Source of the DNA: Lunularia cruciata
Lineage: Eukaryota; Streptophyta; Marchantiopsida; Lunulariales; Lunulariaceae
Length of the DNA: 64,000 nt
Assembly: GCA_948567375.1 (NCBI GenBank)
Contig: OX419757.1
Span: forward strand, 15,514,974-15,578,973
Direction: 5' to 3'
In this document: positions 36,567 through 47,389 of the stretch, one piece after another
How positions within the stretch are numbered: position 1 is the first letter of the stretch
Layout of the letters: each line of letters opens with the position of its first letter
Translations under genes and position numbers: made by a program
Notes under the pieces: model-generated
Database searches by the model: none
The model's input: the letters and a program-made list of their open reading frames with translations, nothing else
What the model was told of the DNA's origin: nothing

Positions 36567-39507
36567 TGGCCTCTGCACTGTAGCCGGCCCAGGGTATTTA
36601 AATAACTCTGTTGCGTGTGTGGTTGGGTGAAAGAAACGACCCATCTGTTCACGCCTGAAAGAAACTTCATCGTTTTTCACCGTTCTCTTCCAGATCCAAC
36701 TTGAAGTAGAATTGAACGGATTTGAAGTACGCTGGTCGAGAAGACATCCAGGATGGCGGATTATGATGTACTCTACTCGTTTCTGTGGGTTGACAGATTG
36801 GTAGATAGCCCACGTAGGTGATGATGAAGACATTTGGAGGATGAAACACGAGAGTGGTGAACAACGTCCGAGCGACAACAGTAGAGACTGCAAGGAGCTC
36901 ACAGGAACTGATTAGTCCCTCCTCCATTGTTGAGGATGGATTCTTTCTGGTGGTTGCCCGGGCAGCACTTGTCGAAAAGGATCGATGAGGACAAGAAGAT
37001 GCAAGCCATGGGAGATTGCAGTTAAACATATGGTATAGCCTGACGACTGCTTGTTTGCCAGCTGATCTTTGAACCCAGATTGCCATCACGCTAACTTCGT
37101 TCATCGAGCAATTCTAGTCTCGATTCAAAAGAGTTCTTGATTTCGTGTGTTTGCCGTTCTTACTTCCATTCAGGGATCAGATTTGAATTCAATTTGCCGC
37201 CTTGATTATCTGGTCAAGGTGTTACTGGATTGGTATTGCGTCATGCAGTTTGATATGGACCGATAAATTGGGTGAAATAGTTCTGTTGCCACTTCATTGG
37301 TGTCTTAAGTGCATCTTTGGGTGGCAGGACATCCTTGTTCTTGGTTCCTTTACTGTCTCGAAAACAACAGAAACTAAGGAAATTTATCTCAGGCTTTTCT
37401 CTTCTTCATCTTCCCCTGCTCTGCCCGCCTGGTTTTGACAGCAGAGGATTTTGAAATTTGCAGCTACTGAACTGAGTTGTTGAAGCACGGCATCAGCTCA
37501 AACTGTTCAAAGTCGCAAACTCGTATTTGAACTCTTTGGAAACCATAGAATGAGCAATCGGGAAGATGGGACCATCCCATCTGTTATGCTTGCTTGCACG
37601 AATGTCGTATCGTAGCCATAACGTCAGTACAGATACCACGACGTTTGAACAGACACCCGAAACTGGAGAAAGATTTTTGTGACTTAAACGTGGGGGATTC
37701 AAGGAGAACAATTTGGTAGTCTGATTTACTCTATCAAGTCTTGTGTGACTATTCCTCTTTGATAGTGGGGTTTTACGTTATTCTTGCTTCAAGACAGCTG
37801 AAAAGTTTCGGAGCAAGATGACCGATGCTGCCCAAATACTGCTGGAGTTTCTTATTCTGGAAAGCTTTAAAAGCTTTCTGTCAAAATTAAATTAACGTTC
37901 AAGATTTCATACACAGTCCGCACTTATGAAGGTGAGTCAATGAGCTTTCGTGGATCTCTGACCTCCTTTGAGATCACATGTTTCACCATAGTCATGTATC
38001 ATTGCATCTGGACAATAGGTTGTCAAGCCGAGATATTGGACTGCTTTTCCTTCACAGCTTACTAAATGGCTATTGCTATCAAGCAGCTTCCAACTGTTGA
38101 GAGCTCTCTGCCCGCTTCTCAGGCTGCGATCTCAGAGTCACGTAGACCCAGTCGGCGGGGACTTTGCAGGCTAGAAAGAGTAAAGTCTTTCACTTGTTCT
38201 CAAAGTGGGCATTGTAGATTCTGGAACCGGGAAGTTGTTGTACGAACGTGTTGGAACACTCCTGGATTTCTACATATGTAACGCAGATGTTACCTTTCTT
38301 GAACACCTTGACAAGTGTCTGCTTGACAACGGAATTCGGGAAGTTCCTGATTTGCCGGGGGTTTCGTAACAGGTCACCCAGAGTCCCTAAAACCTGAAAT
38401 CTTACAGGACTAGAACTTCTTGATTTTCTCTTCTTCGCGTAAACTCGAAAGAGTTACCGAGGTGCTCTTCTCTATGTCGCGTACAGGCCAGTGAAGAGCT
38501 TGTTTTCACGGAGGTTCTAACATTTTCTTCAACTCTCTTATCACTAGAAAGTGGAATTTGGTGGTGAGAATTGACAGTGAACGGAGATTCTGGATGTTTG
38601 GTCTCTTCGGTTGGACGCCAAGGAGCAGTGCGGATACTAAAGGTTTGTTCTAGTCGTTTAACTTTTTATAAGGTCTCAGTAGGCCAGAGGTTGAGCCATA
38701 AGCCCGCTTTATCCGCTTTAATAGTTACTGAAACTATTAACATATGCTGAAGTGGAGAATGGGGGCCATAAAAGTTTATGGGATACAACAGGTACCTTGA
38801 CTGGATGGACACTATCAGCATGTGAACTATGAAGATTATTGTCCTAGTAGCCATTTTGAAAGGACCATTAAACCATTGCATACATAGATACACATACACC
38901 TACCAGACCATACCAAGAAGCGGACTATTAAGCAGTGGTTATGTTCCCGCGCCGTGGTGGGGAAGGGTGGGAATTTGAAGTGTGCTTGAGGTTTTCACGA
39001 ACCCGTCAAAGATGGGTTCCACAGTTGAAGACAGCAGAGAGTTTGACATATCATGAATTGTGGTAAAGCGGAAATCCATCTTGTTTTTGAACATGCTATC
39101 AAGGACAGCACGACAGCACTTAGGTCATAATTTCTCAACACATTAGCAACAATCAACAAAGTAGTGCATGGAAGCCTACTCGATTTGTCCTCTTGACCTC
39201 ATCTTCCAGGGTCACCTCTTGTGTGTAATCATTTGTCAGTTCAGAAGCTGTTGCTCCCCATATGAGTAGGTGACTCACTGATTGCCTTCCGAACTTGAAT
39301 CCGAGCAGTCAGTGACATAGGAATCAACCCGTCTTTGTAAATACTCCACGTTGTTTGCGAAAACGCATTGTGCAAGTGCTGCTGTTCTTTGTCAGAAGTT
39401 GCAAGTGTTGCAGTTGACATTGAAATGGTGATTGCTATGTGTTTTTGTTGCAGCACAAAAGCATTTGTCGAAGAGTTGGGCCGGACAAAGCACAGTGGGA
39501 GAGTTGA

Positions 39508-40713
39508 ATGTTCTGCTGCCACACCATGTCCGCAGGATCTTCACTCACGTGGTCTTTTGACGATTGTGACACTCTTGCACAAAGGAAACGGTTGAGCACA
39601 AGCCCGACCTCGTTGATTCCTGGTCTACCAGATGATGTTGTTCGGGGCTGTCTAGCAAGACTGCCACGGACTTGTTGGATGCATATGAGACTCGTCTGCA
39701 AGGCTTGGAAGCAAACTGTGGAGGATCCTTTTTTCTTCCAATGCAGAGTCAATTTGGGAGTTACAGAGGAGTGGGTATACACAGAAACTTGGCATCCAAC
39801 TACGAAGGCTGTGTCTTGGTACGCCCTGGATGTTAGAGAGGAGAAGTGGTTAGCCCTACCTTCTATTCCCAGGGACAGTGGTCTGAACCATGACGTATTT
39901 GGGCGAGCATCGACTACACTGAACGGTGAACTTTACGTCGCCGGTGGCCAAGCTGGTGAGTCTGGGCCCACATTGAGAGATGTCTATATCTACTCCCCTT
40001 TCGCTCATCAATGGAGAAGAGGGAAGAGCATGATAACGACTCGTCATAGTCCTCTGATATTCCTCGTCAAGGGTCAAATATATATTTCCGGTGGGTTTGA
40101 CTCCTCCGGCAATCGCATACCAGTTGCTGAGCGATATGACCCCGCGAAAGAGGAGTGGTTTAGTGTGGGAAATGAGGGGTTTCCTCAGGTGATTTGTCCG
40201 AGTCGGTATAAAAGGGGCTGGCAAGTTCAGTGGTCGTCGTATACCTTCAATAAGGACGAATACTACCTCTCGTACAGGTCGGTAGATACTCAGCAAGCTT
40301 GCAAACAACTGATGAAGTTCTATGTTCCCACAAAAGGAGAGTGGTTTTTTACCCGTTTCAAGGATAAGGCCAAGGCCCTGGTGACGTTCAGCTTGGGAGC
40401 AACAGTTAACAAACACATAGTTCTTGTGGATTGGGCTACAGGGAGACTGAGATATACCTATCACCCGTGCAGGTCTGTAGGTTGGGCTAAGGTTCAGGGT
40501 CTTGCAGAGTTGGATTGGGTAACAATCTTGACTAGCAACCCAAAAGTTGCTGGTTTAGGGAGCAAACTCGTGCTCGTTGGGCGAGGTTTGAACGTGTTGA
40601 TGATCGAAACTGATCCAAACCTCGTTAGTGGGGATGATATCTTTAGGTCCATTCACTCGGAGTCTGGGGCTGAGGAAGAAGAAGTGCTTAGTTGTGTAAC
40701 ACTGGAAGCCTGA
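39508..40713 (+). CDS. F-box/kelch-repeat protein
   Basis: Intact 401-residue frame without introns. Residues about 36-79 form an F-box (LPDDVVRGCLARLP, then RLVCKAWK), which binds SKP1 in SCF ubiquitin ligases. Residues about 105-222 carry two recognisable kelch blades with Gly-Gly doublets at 146-147 and 195-196, followed by weaker blades to about residue 370. Such proteins choose substrates for ubiquitination; the substrate here is unknown. The acidic tail contains EEEE near residue 392. Start: Met1 at 39,508 is taken, but Met7 (39,526) is possible; both lie downstream of a likely splice acceptor at 39,453. Length fits plant F-box/kelch proteins. The gene converges on the PPR gene 2.6 kb away. 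Confidence 0.9.
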   Translation: MFCCHTMSAGSSLTWSFDDCDTLAQRKRLSTSPTSLIPGLPDDVVRGCLARLPRTCWMHMRLVCKAWKQTVEDPFFFQCRVNLGVTEEWVYTETWHPTTKAVSWYALDVREEKWLALPSIPRDSGLNHDVFGRASTTLNGELYVAGGQAGESGPTLRDVYIYSPFAHQWRRGKSMITTRHSPLIFLVKGQIYISGGFDSSGNRIPVAERYDPAKEEWFSVGNEGFPQVICPSRYKRGWQVQWSSYTFNKDEYYLSYRSVDTQQACKQLMKFYVPTKGEWFFTRFKDKAKALVTFSLGATVNKHIVLVDWATGRLRYTYHPCRSVGWAKVQGLAELDWVTILTSNPKVAGLGSKLVLVGRGLNVLMIETDPNLVSGDDIFRSIHSESGAEEEEVLSCVTLEA

Positions 40714-43323
40714 TCTGTCATCCAGATGCACCTTACATTTTCTCATTCCATCAGAATTCATTGGCCGTGGAGAAAGCTCAGGCTGAACAATATCCAGTGT
40801 TAGTCGGTTTTCAAACGAAGACCTTTGCAAGATCATATCTCATCCGGCATATAGTGACTTCTATTGGGTGTCCGGTGATCAAAATACGACGCTGGTTTGA
40901 GGCTTCCTTAGTCTGTGGCCAAACTATTCTGAGTGAGGATGCAATACTACTTTCAGGGAGTCACATCTACCTCCAAGAAGGAAACCGGTTGGAGCTTTTG
41001 ATTTGGAGCTTGGCATGGATTGCAGTCTCACCGGTAACTCAGAGCAGGGTGGGTCAGTACATCACACGTGTTGTCTCCATCGCCCAAAACTGGCCAGCTA
41101 GTGCCTCATACTCTAAAAGCATCATCCTCACGAGGAGTTATGATGACAATACCTACAGCTTCGCGAGCCTTCCAAATCTTGCAACGATCGTCGAGGTCAC
41201 GGGTTTAAAACTTCGGGCTGGTGCAGCCCATTGCCCAAGCGAGGATTCTTGGGACAGAGGACCTATCACTCAGCACATGGTCCACTGAGGTTCAGTCCGA
41301 AATGACAACAACCAGCGTCATTGCATTGGTATAGGATATTTCCCTACTGGTGCAGTGGATACATTAGTCAGTATTTCTCTCGCAGGGGAGACGTTCGCTC
41401 TTCAGAACTGGCTTCTTTTGATAAAGGCATTTGATGATGTATTTAGCACCTCAAACATTTAATTCTAAACCCTTTGTACGTACTTTGACTGAGTTCCGGT
41501 ACCTCCGTTGCAGGTAGGCTGTGGCCACAAGGGCTGGAGTTTGTCTGCCGTTAGAGAGTGAGATGAGAGGGCAAAATATGTCTTACTTTTCCTGGGAAGT
41601 GAAAACAAAACACGTCGGTCGTCGGTGACAGAGGCTTCTATATGAGTTCAAGGAATGGCCTCCCAAGTGTAGTAGATCATCTACGTATGACCCAATGACA
41701 CCAACTCGCACGACTTTCGCAACGAACCGTTTTTGGCCAAGCAAAAGACTTCGCCGTCTTCCCCGTTCATCCGATCATCAACGATATGTGCGCTTCATTC
41801 AAACCATCACATGTATGTCATAACAACGTTCCGTTCTGTCTTAGGGAGAGGGACATGGAGCAGAAGTAGCCGTTTTCTTTTCTACAATGGACAAACCATC
41901 AAAGAGTTACACCACACCTCGCCTATAACACGAAATATGCTAAATTCAAATTATTTTGTTGTCTTATGTGAAGACATGAGTCCTCCAGATTTGCATGATT
42001 CAAATCTCGTCCACTTCCTGACTTCGGTACACTACATGTTCTTGGCCCTTACAGCAAGTAGGCCGAAGCTTACGAATCAATACACGGGAGCCCTGAGGAA
42101 TCCGGCTCCCATACTTCCTCTTTAACGGCCGGACAATGACCGACTTGGACTCTTCCGGGCTGGAGCGAACGGTAATCTTTGCTCATTTGAAAAGAATACA
42201 AAGCAGTTAAGAACCGTTGTAGCCACGATATGATGTAAATGGTAAATGCCGGTGGACACTCATCAGATTCGCTGGGAGTATCTTTCTATTTGGAACTCGG
42301 AGGACCTTTCTACAATTTCTAAACTAGCAAACTTTGAACATATTTCCTTTCAGGACTAGACTATAGGTATCTTCACAATGAGTGCTGAACATATTTCCTT
42401 TCAGGACTAAAATATAGGTCTCTTCACAATGAGTTTTGGACAGCTATCGCTCGATGAACTCGTATGCCTCTCAAACTTCCGATCAAAATTTCTTCCATTT
42501 ATACCAAGGACTACAGACATCGAGTTCTGGAGCGCTATTGCTCCCTGGTTTAGTGCCATGACGTACATTACGTTCTTTTCTTGAAATTGCGTCTAACTAA
42601 TCCCTGGTTTTAATCCTGTAACTTACCTGCAACAACGTACAGACATAGCTCAGGTTCATTGCGTATACCATCGTGCATTAAGTCATGAAACCTGGAGGAG
42701 AGAAGAGTAGGACAACGATATATGAATTACCAACGACAAGCATTGTGCCAGCTCCATATAGTAGCAACTGCCCACTCCACCAATTAGCTGTTCGCAGGAT
42801 TCGCCTTGACCAAGTATATTTTGATCAGCTGTTCGGAGTGATGCATTGGGAAAAGCTGATAAATTGTTTCACCAGCTGAAAGGTCAGCATGACTTGTAGC
42901 TGATAACACCAGCCCATCCTCCTTTACACGAAATCCAGAGTGAGGAACTGAAATGCAACGCCCATGATTCGGAGTGGCTATGAATCGGTTCAACTGATCC
43001 AAATGTGGAAACAAATGAGAGAAGGTTAGACTAGATTCCCGTGGTCGATAAAACGAGCTCTCTAGATCTTCCTTACATATTGTTCGATGTCATGAGAGAG
43101 GCAAGCTATACAAGCAACCAGTTTCAATTTCATAACCTACGTGAACGACAAAGATAGTTATACGGCAGGCCAGTCTTGCAGAAGCGTTGAGGTGAAGTGA
43201 TTGAAATAACAGTAACAAGAGTTTGGCTCCCTGTCTTACCTCTTTCCCTCTTTTGAAAACGCGGCGGTATATTAGCATAGCATCTGCTAACTAAGATGAT
43301 AATCCATCACGTCTTGCGCACCT
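40714..43323. other. Intergenic and 3' untranslated DNA between convergent genes
   Basis: Lies between the stop codons of the F-box/kelch and PPR genes, so it should hold both 3' untranslated regions. Open frames at 40,692-41,288 and 41,733-42,125 do not resemble any family I know and are treated as chance. A 51-bp tandem duplication lies at 42,336-42,437 (both units start GAACATATTTCCTTTCAGGA). Confidence 0.5.
42336..42437. repeat. Tandem 51-bp duplication
   Basis: Units at 42,336-42,386 and 42,387-42,437 share GAACATATTTCCTTTCAGGA and the following ATAGGT...CTTCACAATGAGT with a few differences. Confidence 0.9.
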
Positions 43324-45711
43324 TCAGCAAATGATGAATCCACCGTCCGGATTCATCATCACTCCGTCATCGATAATCACTGGTAAAGTATCGAGGGTGA
43401 AGAGTTTGGTCGCTAGAAGAATCTTGTAAGTGGTCATGTTCGGTTTGATTCCGACCTTCCCCATTTCATAGAACACCCCCATGGCAGCTTCTTTCTGGTT
43501 ATTCTGAGCGAAGCAATTGATCACCGAGTTGTAGGTACCAGCGTTAGGTTTGAGACCGCACATTTTCATTTCCTCAAAGAGCGAACCAACTTTCTGAACA
43601 TTCCCAGCTTTGCCATAGTTTTTTATGTGAATGTTATACACGACTGCGCTTGATTCAAGACCGCTGTCCTTCAACTCAGAAAAGAGGTCATCGGCAGCGC
43701 AAAGGTTTCCAAGCTTTCCATACCCATCCATCATCAAACCGTAGGTGAAGATATCCGGACAACCACCTCTCTCTTCGAGCTCTTCTAGCAGCTTGAACGC
43801 CTCATCCATTCTACCGGCTTTGGCAAGAAGGTCAAGGAGGACATTATATGTTACCACGTTGGGAGCAACCTTCATAGCTTTCATCACCTCGAAAAGCTTA
43901 AAAGCTTTATCAATGTCACCAGCCTTGCCCATACAGTCTATGAGTGTAGTGTAAACCACAACGTCTGGTTCACATCCTTCGCCTCTCATCCGCTCAAAGT
44001 AGTTGTAAGCCTCGACAACTCTCCCAGCCTTCCCCATGACATCGATAAGAGATGAAAACGTGAAGACATCTGGGGGGCAACCACTTCTGCTCATATCGTC
44101 AAAGATCTGCAAGGCCATGTCGATTCTACCCGTCTTCCCTAGGTTGTCAATAAGAGAATTGTATACAACGACATTTGGAGTGCACCCTTCGGCCCTCATT
44201 TCTCTCAGCAGCTGCAAAGCAGCATCAACTCTCCCAGCCTTGCCGAGTATATCTATGAGCGTTGCATACGCCACACCATCAGCAGGGTGCCCATCCTTTA
44301 TCATCTGTCGGAAAAAATGCACAGCCATGTCCACTTCCCCACTGATTCCAAGCCCCTTGATGAGTATACTGTAAGTCAGAACACTAGGATGATATTTTGC
44401 TGCCATGGTGTCAAACAGTCTGCAGGCCGCATTCACATCCCCAACTTTGGCGAAGCTCTTTATCAGTATCTCGTAAGTAGCTATTATAGGCTTTTCGCCT
44501 CTTTCAGTCATTTCCTCAAAAAGCTTCATAGCTTTGTTCACTTCACCAGCCTTACCATGCGAAGACATTACAAGGTTGCAAGTCAGCACCTTTGGCGTAA
44601 AACCCTCCTCTTTCATACCCTCAAATACTCTGAAAACCGACTTTCTGCTCCCTGCCTTGTCCAAAACTTTGATGAGCGAATTGTATGTGCGTCTATCCGG
44701 TGGGCAACCACTTTGAATCATTCTCTGGCACAACTTCTCGGCTGCATCATGGGACCCAGTATTCACAAACGTGTCCATGAGACAATTGTAAACATGTATA
44801 TTGGGCTGACAACCGTGTCTTTCCATCTCATCAAGCACATCAAGAGCTTCTTTGATCAGGGTGGCCTTCCCATAACTTTTGATCAGGGCGATGTAAGTCA
44901 CGAACGTCGACGCCACGCCCTCCATTCGCATTTCTTTCAGCAAAGCTCTCATTTCATCAATTCTTCCTGCATCTCCAAGCAGCCCCAACATTGCTGTGTA
45001 AGTGTACGAGTTGTGCTTGTACCCAAACTGCTTTTGCGCCCACCTGAAAAATCCTAGAGACTCATTCACGTCTCCGTTGTCCTTCATGACCTCGCACACA
45101 TAGAACACATTCAGCTCCAAGTTCAGCTCATCCAGGGCCAGTGCAGTTTGGGGCCCCCAGCCCATGACGCGCAGCAGGTCACATATATGCTGAATTGTCC
45201 CCTGGGGTTTAGCTCCAAAGTTCAGCCGGCCACTTCGCAAGTTTGATTTTCTCTGAACTTCCCCATATCCTGACCCGAAACCATTCCTCAGAGATTGGGC
45301 AACATAAGTCGTTGAAATACTCTGTGCTTCAGAAGGTACGGTGCTCAGATTTCTGAGCAAACTTGGGCTAACTTTAGATCTGAATGCCAGAGATTTAAGG
45401 TTCGACCCTCGGCTCTCCCACAGACTTCTTCCGACTATCGTTTCCCAGCATGCCGCCGTCAGCTGGTAAAATCCCAGTGGATGACATTCTTGAACAGCTG
45501 CAACTGAAGGAGGTGAGAATTCAGCGCCAGTGACAGAATATCTGTGACCCTCGATCCACTGCCGCCGCCGCCTCTCCAATCCCAAGTTACTCCAGGTCAG
45601 TCTAGTGGAACAGTCATCGGCGTGAAACAACCTGCTCTGCTGTTGCTGCGTTGCTGCGCTCCCAGATTTGTAGATGATATTGAGGACACGACGCTGACGG
45701 CCCATATTCAA
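43324..45711 (-). CDS. P-class pentatricopeptide repeat (PPR) protein
   Basis: Intact intronless frame of 795 residues. Residues 1-170 are basic and Ser/Gln-rich with no acidic cluster at the start, consistent with a mitochondrial or plastid targeting peptide. A conserved pre-PPR segment follows (GWGPQTALALDEL near 185-197, LGFFRWAQKQFGYKHNSYTY near 219-238). Fifteen 35-residue PPR motifs run from about residue 235 to 760, with a partial sixteenth after. All are of the P type (35 residues), and no E or DYW editing domain follows, so it is expected to bind one organellar RNA for stability, splicing or translation. Met1 and Met3 are both plausible starts. A frame on the opposite strand at 44,287-45,057 is a shadow. 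The gene is divergent from the MYB gene, with 1.7 kb between start codons. Confidence 0.93.
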   Translation of the reverse strand: MNMGRQRRVLNIIYKSGSAATQQQQSRLFHADDCSTRLTWSNLGLERRRRQWIEGHRYSVTGAEFSPPSVAAVQECHPLGFYQLTAACWETIVGRSLWESRGSNLKSLAFRSKVSPSLLRNLSTVPSEAQSISTTYVAQSLRNGFGSGYGEVQRKSNLRSGRLNFGAKPQGTIQHICDLLRVMGWGPQTALALDELNLELNVFYVCEVMKDNGDVNESLGFFRWAQKQFGYKHNSYTYTAMLGLLGDAGRIDEMRALLKEMRMEGVASTFVTYIALIKSYGKATLIKEALDVLDEMERHGCQPNIHVYNCLMDTFVNTGSHDAAEKLCQRMIQSGCPPDRRTYNSLIKVLDKAGSRKSVFRVFEGMKEEGFTPKVLTCNLVMSSHGKAGEVNKAMKLFEEMTERGEKPIIATYEILIKSFAKVGDVNAACRLFDTMAAKYHPSVLTYSILIKGLGISGEVDMAVHFFRQMIKDGHPADGVAYATLIDILGKAGRVDAALQLLREMRAEGCTPNVVVYNSLIDNLGKTGRIDMALQIFDDMSRSGCPPDVFTFSSLIDVMGKAGRVVEAYNYFERMRGEGCEPDVVVYTTLIDCMGKAGDIDKAFKLFEVMKAMKVAPNVVTYNVLLDLLAKAGRMDEAFKLLEELEERGGCPDIFTYGLMMDGYGKLGNLCAADDLFSELKDSGLESSAVVYNIHIKNYGKAGNVQKVGSLFEEMKMCGLKPNAGTYNSVINCFAQNNQKEAAMGVFYEMGKVGIKPNMTTYKILLATKLFTLDTLPVIIDDGVMMNPDGGFIIC

Positions 45712-47389
45712 TCAATCCCGCTCGAGGAACGATGACCTTCAAAAGCAACCAGTGGTAGAAGAAATTCCAGTTTCCGCAATCTCCATCGCCGCGTGAGGAG
45801 CACCTGCTCGACTGATTGAACCGCGGCGCAAGAAAATCCTTGCAGCGTCATCTGCGGATTCAATGCACCGAACCGTGAGCAGACAGTCCTCTCGAAGAAG
45901 ATTAAACCCCAGACAGACACCGATCAAACAATTGAACAACATACACCGGGAATAAAACTCACCAAATTTCATCTTCAACAACATCGAAGTACCATACGGC
46001 AGTGGCATTTTCCTTAGCTATCAACAATCGCTTACACCGTTGCTTTATGCTTCTTCAGCTTTCCCCGTCAGACTGTACACAGACAGCAGCGATGGAGAGA
46101 CATGTCCTCAAACCCATGAACCCAGCAAAATCTCTTAAGCTAAAAGACAAACATATCTCAGCAGCTTTCCTTACTTTCTTCACTCCAGTTGGTGGCCCAA
46201 CTTCCCACTTCCGGAACAGATTTACTACTAGGATGACCTAAGACACGAGCTAAACCTAAACGCACCGCCAGAGGAACAGAGAAAGGGCGGGGTGAAAATG
46301 AAGAGGGGAAAAACCATGTTCAGTGAAATGCTGGGAACTTTTACCCACACGAGGGGGATGGGAGCGGGGAAAAGAAGACAATGAAGATGCTCAAGTGCAG
46401 TAGAATTTGCTCTTGAGTGGACTGGACCGGGGGCTCCTGCACGCCCAAAGCATTAAATTTTTCTTCTGGTAGGACCAGTTCCAGGAGAGTGGTGGTGAGG
46501 AAGAAGAACAAAGAGGAGAGGTAGTAGAGAGTAGAGCCGTACTTTACCCAGCATTCGAGTGGTGGGTTGGCTGATCGTTTTCAGAAAGGAAGTCTACTTT
46601 CTCGAAGCCCGGAAACCTCCTTGCTGGCATGGCAGGAGGAGGGAGGGAGTGATGATGCTGGTGCGGTACAGTACTGTACGAAGGGAGAAAAGAGGGATAG
46701 ATAAGCATCCTTCTTATCTAGGAGAGGATAAAGATACAGGTCGTTAGTTTCCGTCCCTCTTCTAAGGTGTTGTGTTCTCCGCTTGGTGTTGGATAACCTC
46801 CGCCTGGGCCGGGCCTGAGAGGGAGAGAGAAGGACTGAGAGAGAGATATAGGGAGGGAAAAGCTTCGGAGAATTGTTGTTGTTGTTGTTGTTGGTGGTGT
46901 GGACGACAAGCGAGACGGTGGGGTGGTTGGGCGCTGGCAAAAGAGGATCTGGTTGTACAGCGAGTATCATTTATCACCACCACCACCAGTAAAATGTATT
47001 GGGAGAGCGATGCAGTGCAAGTGGTGCATAGATTTGGTGAGCAAGAGGAGGATGAGCTTGCTGGCTGATTGGGAAAGAAAGAAAGAAGTGAATGGAAGGG
47101 AAGAAGTGAGACGGGAAGGGAAGGGAAACGGTGTAGTATGTTGCACGAGGTGTTTGGAGTTGTGTGTGTGTTGGTTGTAATAGGATACACTCTGAGGCGA
47201 TTGGGGTATTGTCACACACGGCCTCGGTCATGGACTGATGTGCAAGCGCTGTGGACGAGAGAAGATGAAAGGGCGAGGGGTGAGGATTACAAACATGCTG
47301 ATGCTGCCGCTGTTAGCCAGAATCTCGTATAGCTTTCCATAGCATCGACAGACCGAGAGAGAGGTGTTGTTGCTGTCTGAGTGGTGCGG
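45712..47389. promoter_or_regulatory. Divergent promoter region and MYB leader
   Basis: Shared upstream region of the minus-strand PPR gene and the plus-strand MYB gene. From about 46,270 the plus strand becomes purine-rich with a TTG run near 46,874-46,892, as expected for the MYB 5' leader. Several short upstream reading frames precede the MYB start, including 46,994-47,068, 47,010-47,180 and 47,267-47,343; they would matter if the leader is unspliced. No TATA box could be assigned with confidence. Confidence 0.45.

Larger units (their letters stand above)
35000..39453 (+). other. Upstream region and probable 5' untranslated part of the F-box/kelch gene
   Basis: From about 35,150 the composition changes to higher GC, and the plus strand is purine-rich to about 36,330, as in long plant leaders. 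No frame looks like a protein. A pyrimidine-rich acceptor TTTTTGTTGCAG ends at 39,453, 54 bp before the F-box start codon, suggesting a 5'-UTR intron ends there. The stretch includes duplications at 35,274-35,412 and 36,475-36,566. Transcript evidence would be needed to place exons. Confidence 0.4.

Noticed and set aside
40692-41288. 198-codon plus-strand frame overlapping the end of the F-box/kelch gene
   Set aside because: Different frame, no recognised family; most likely chance in the 3' untranslated region.
44287-45057. 256-codon plus-strand frame opposite the PPR gene
   Set aside because: Antisense shadow of the PPR repeats.
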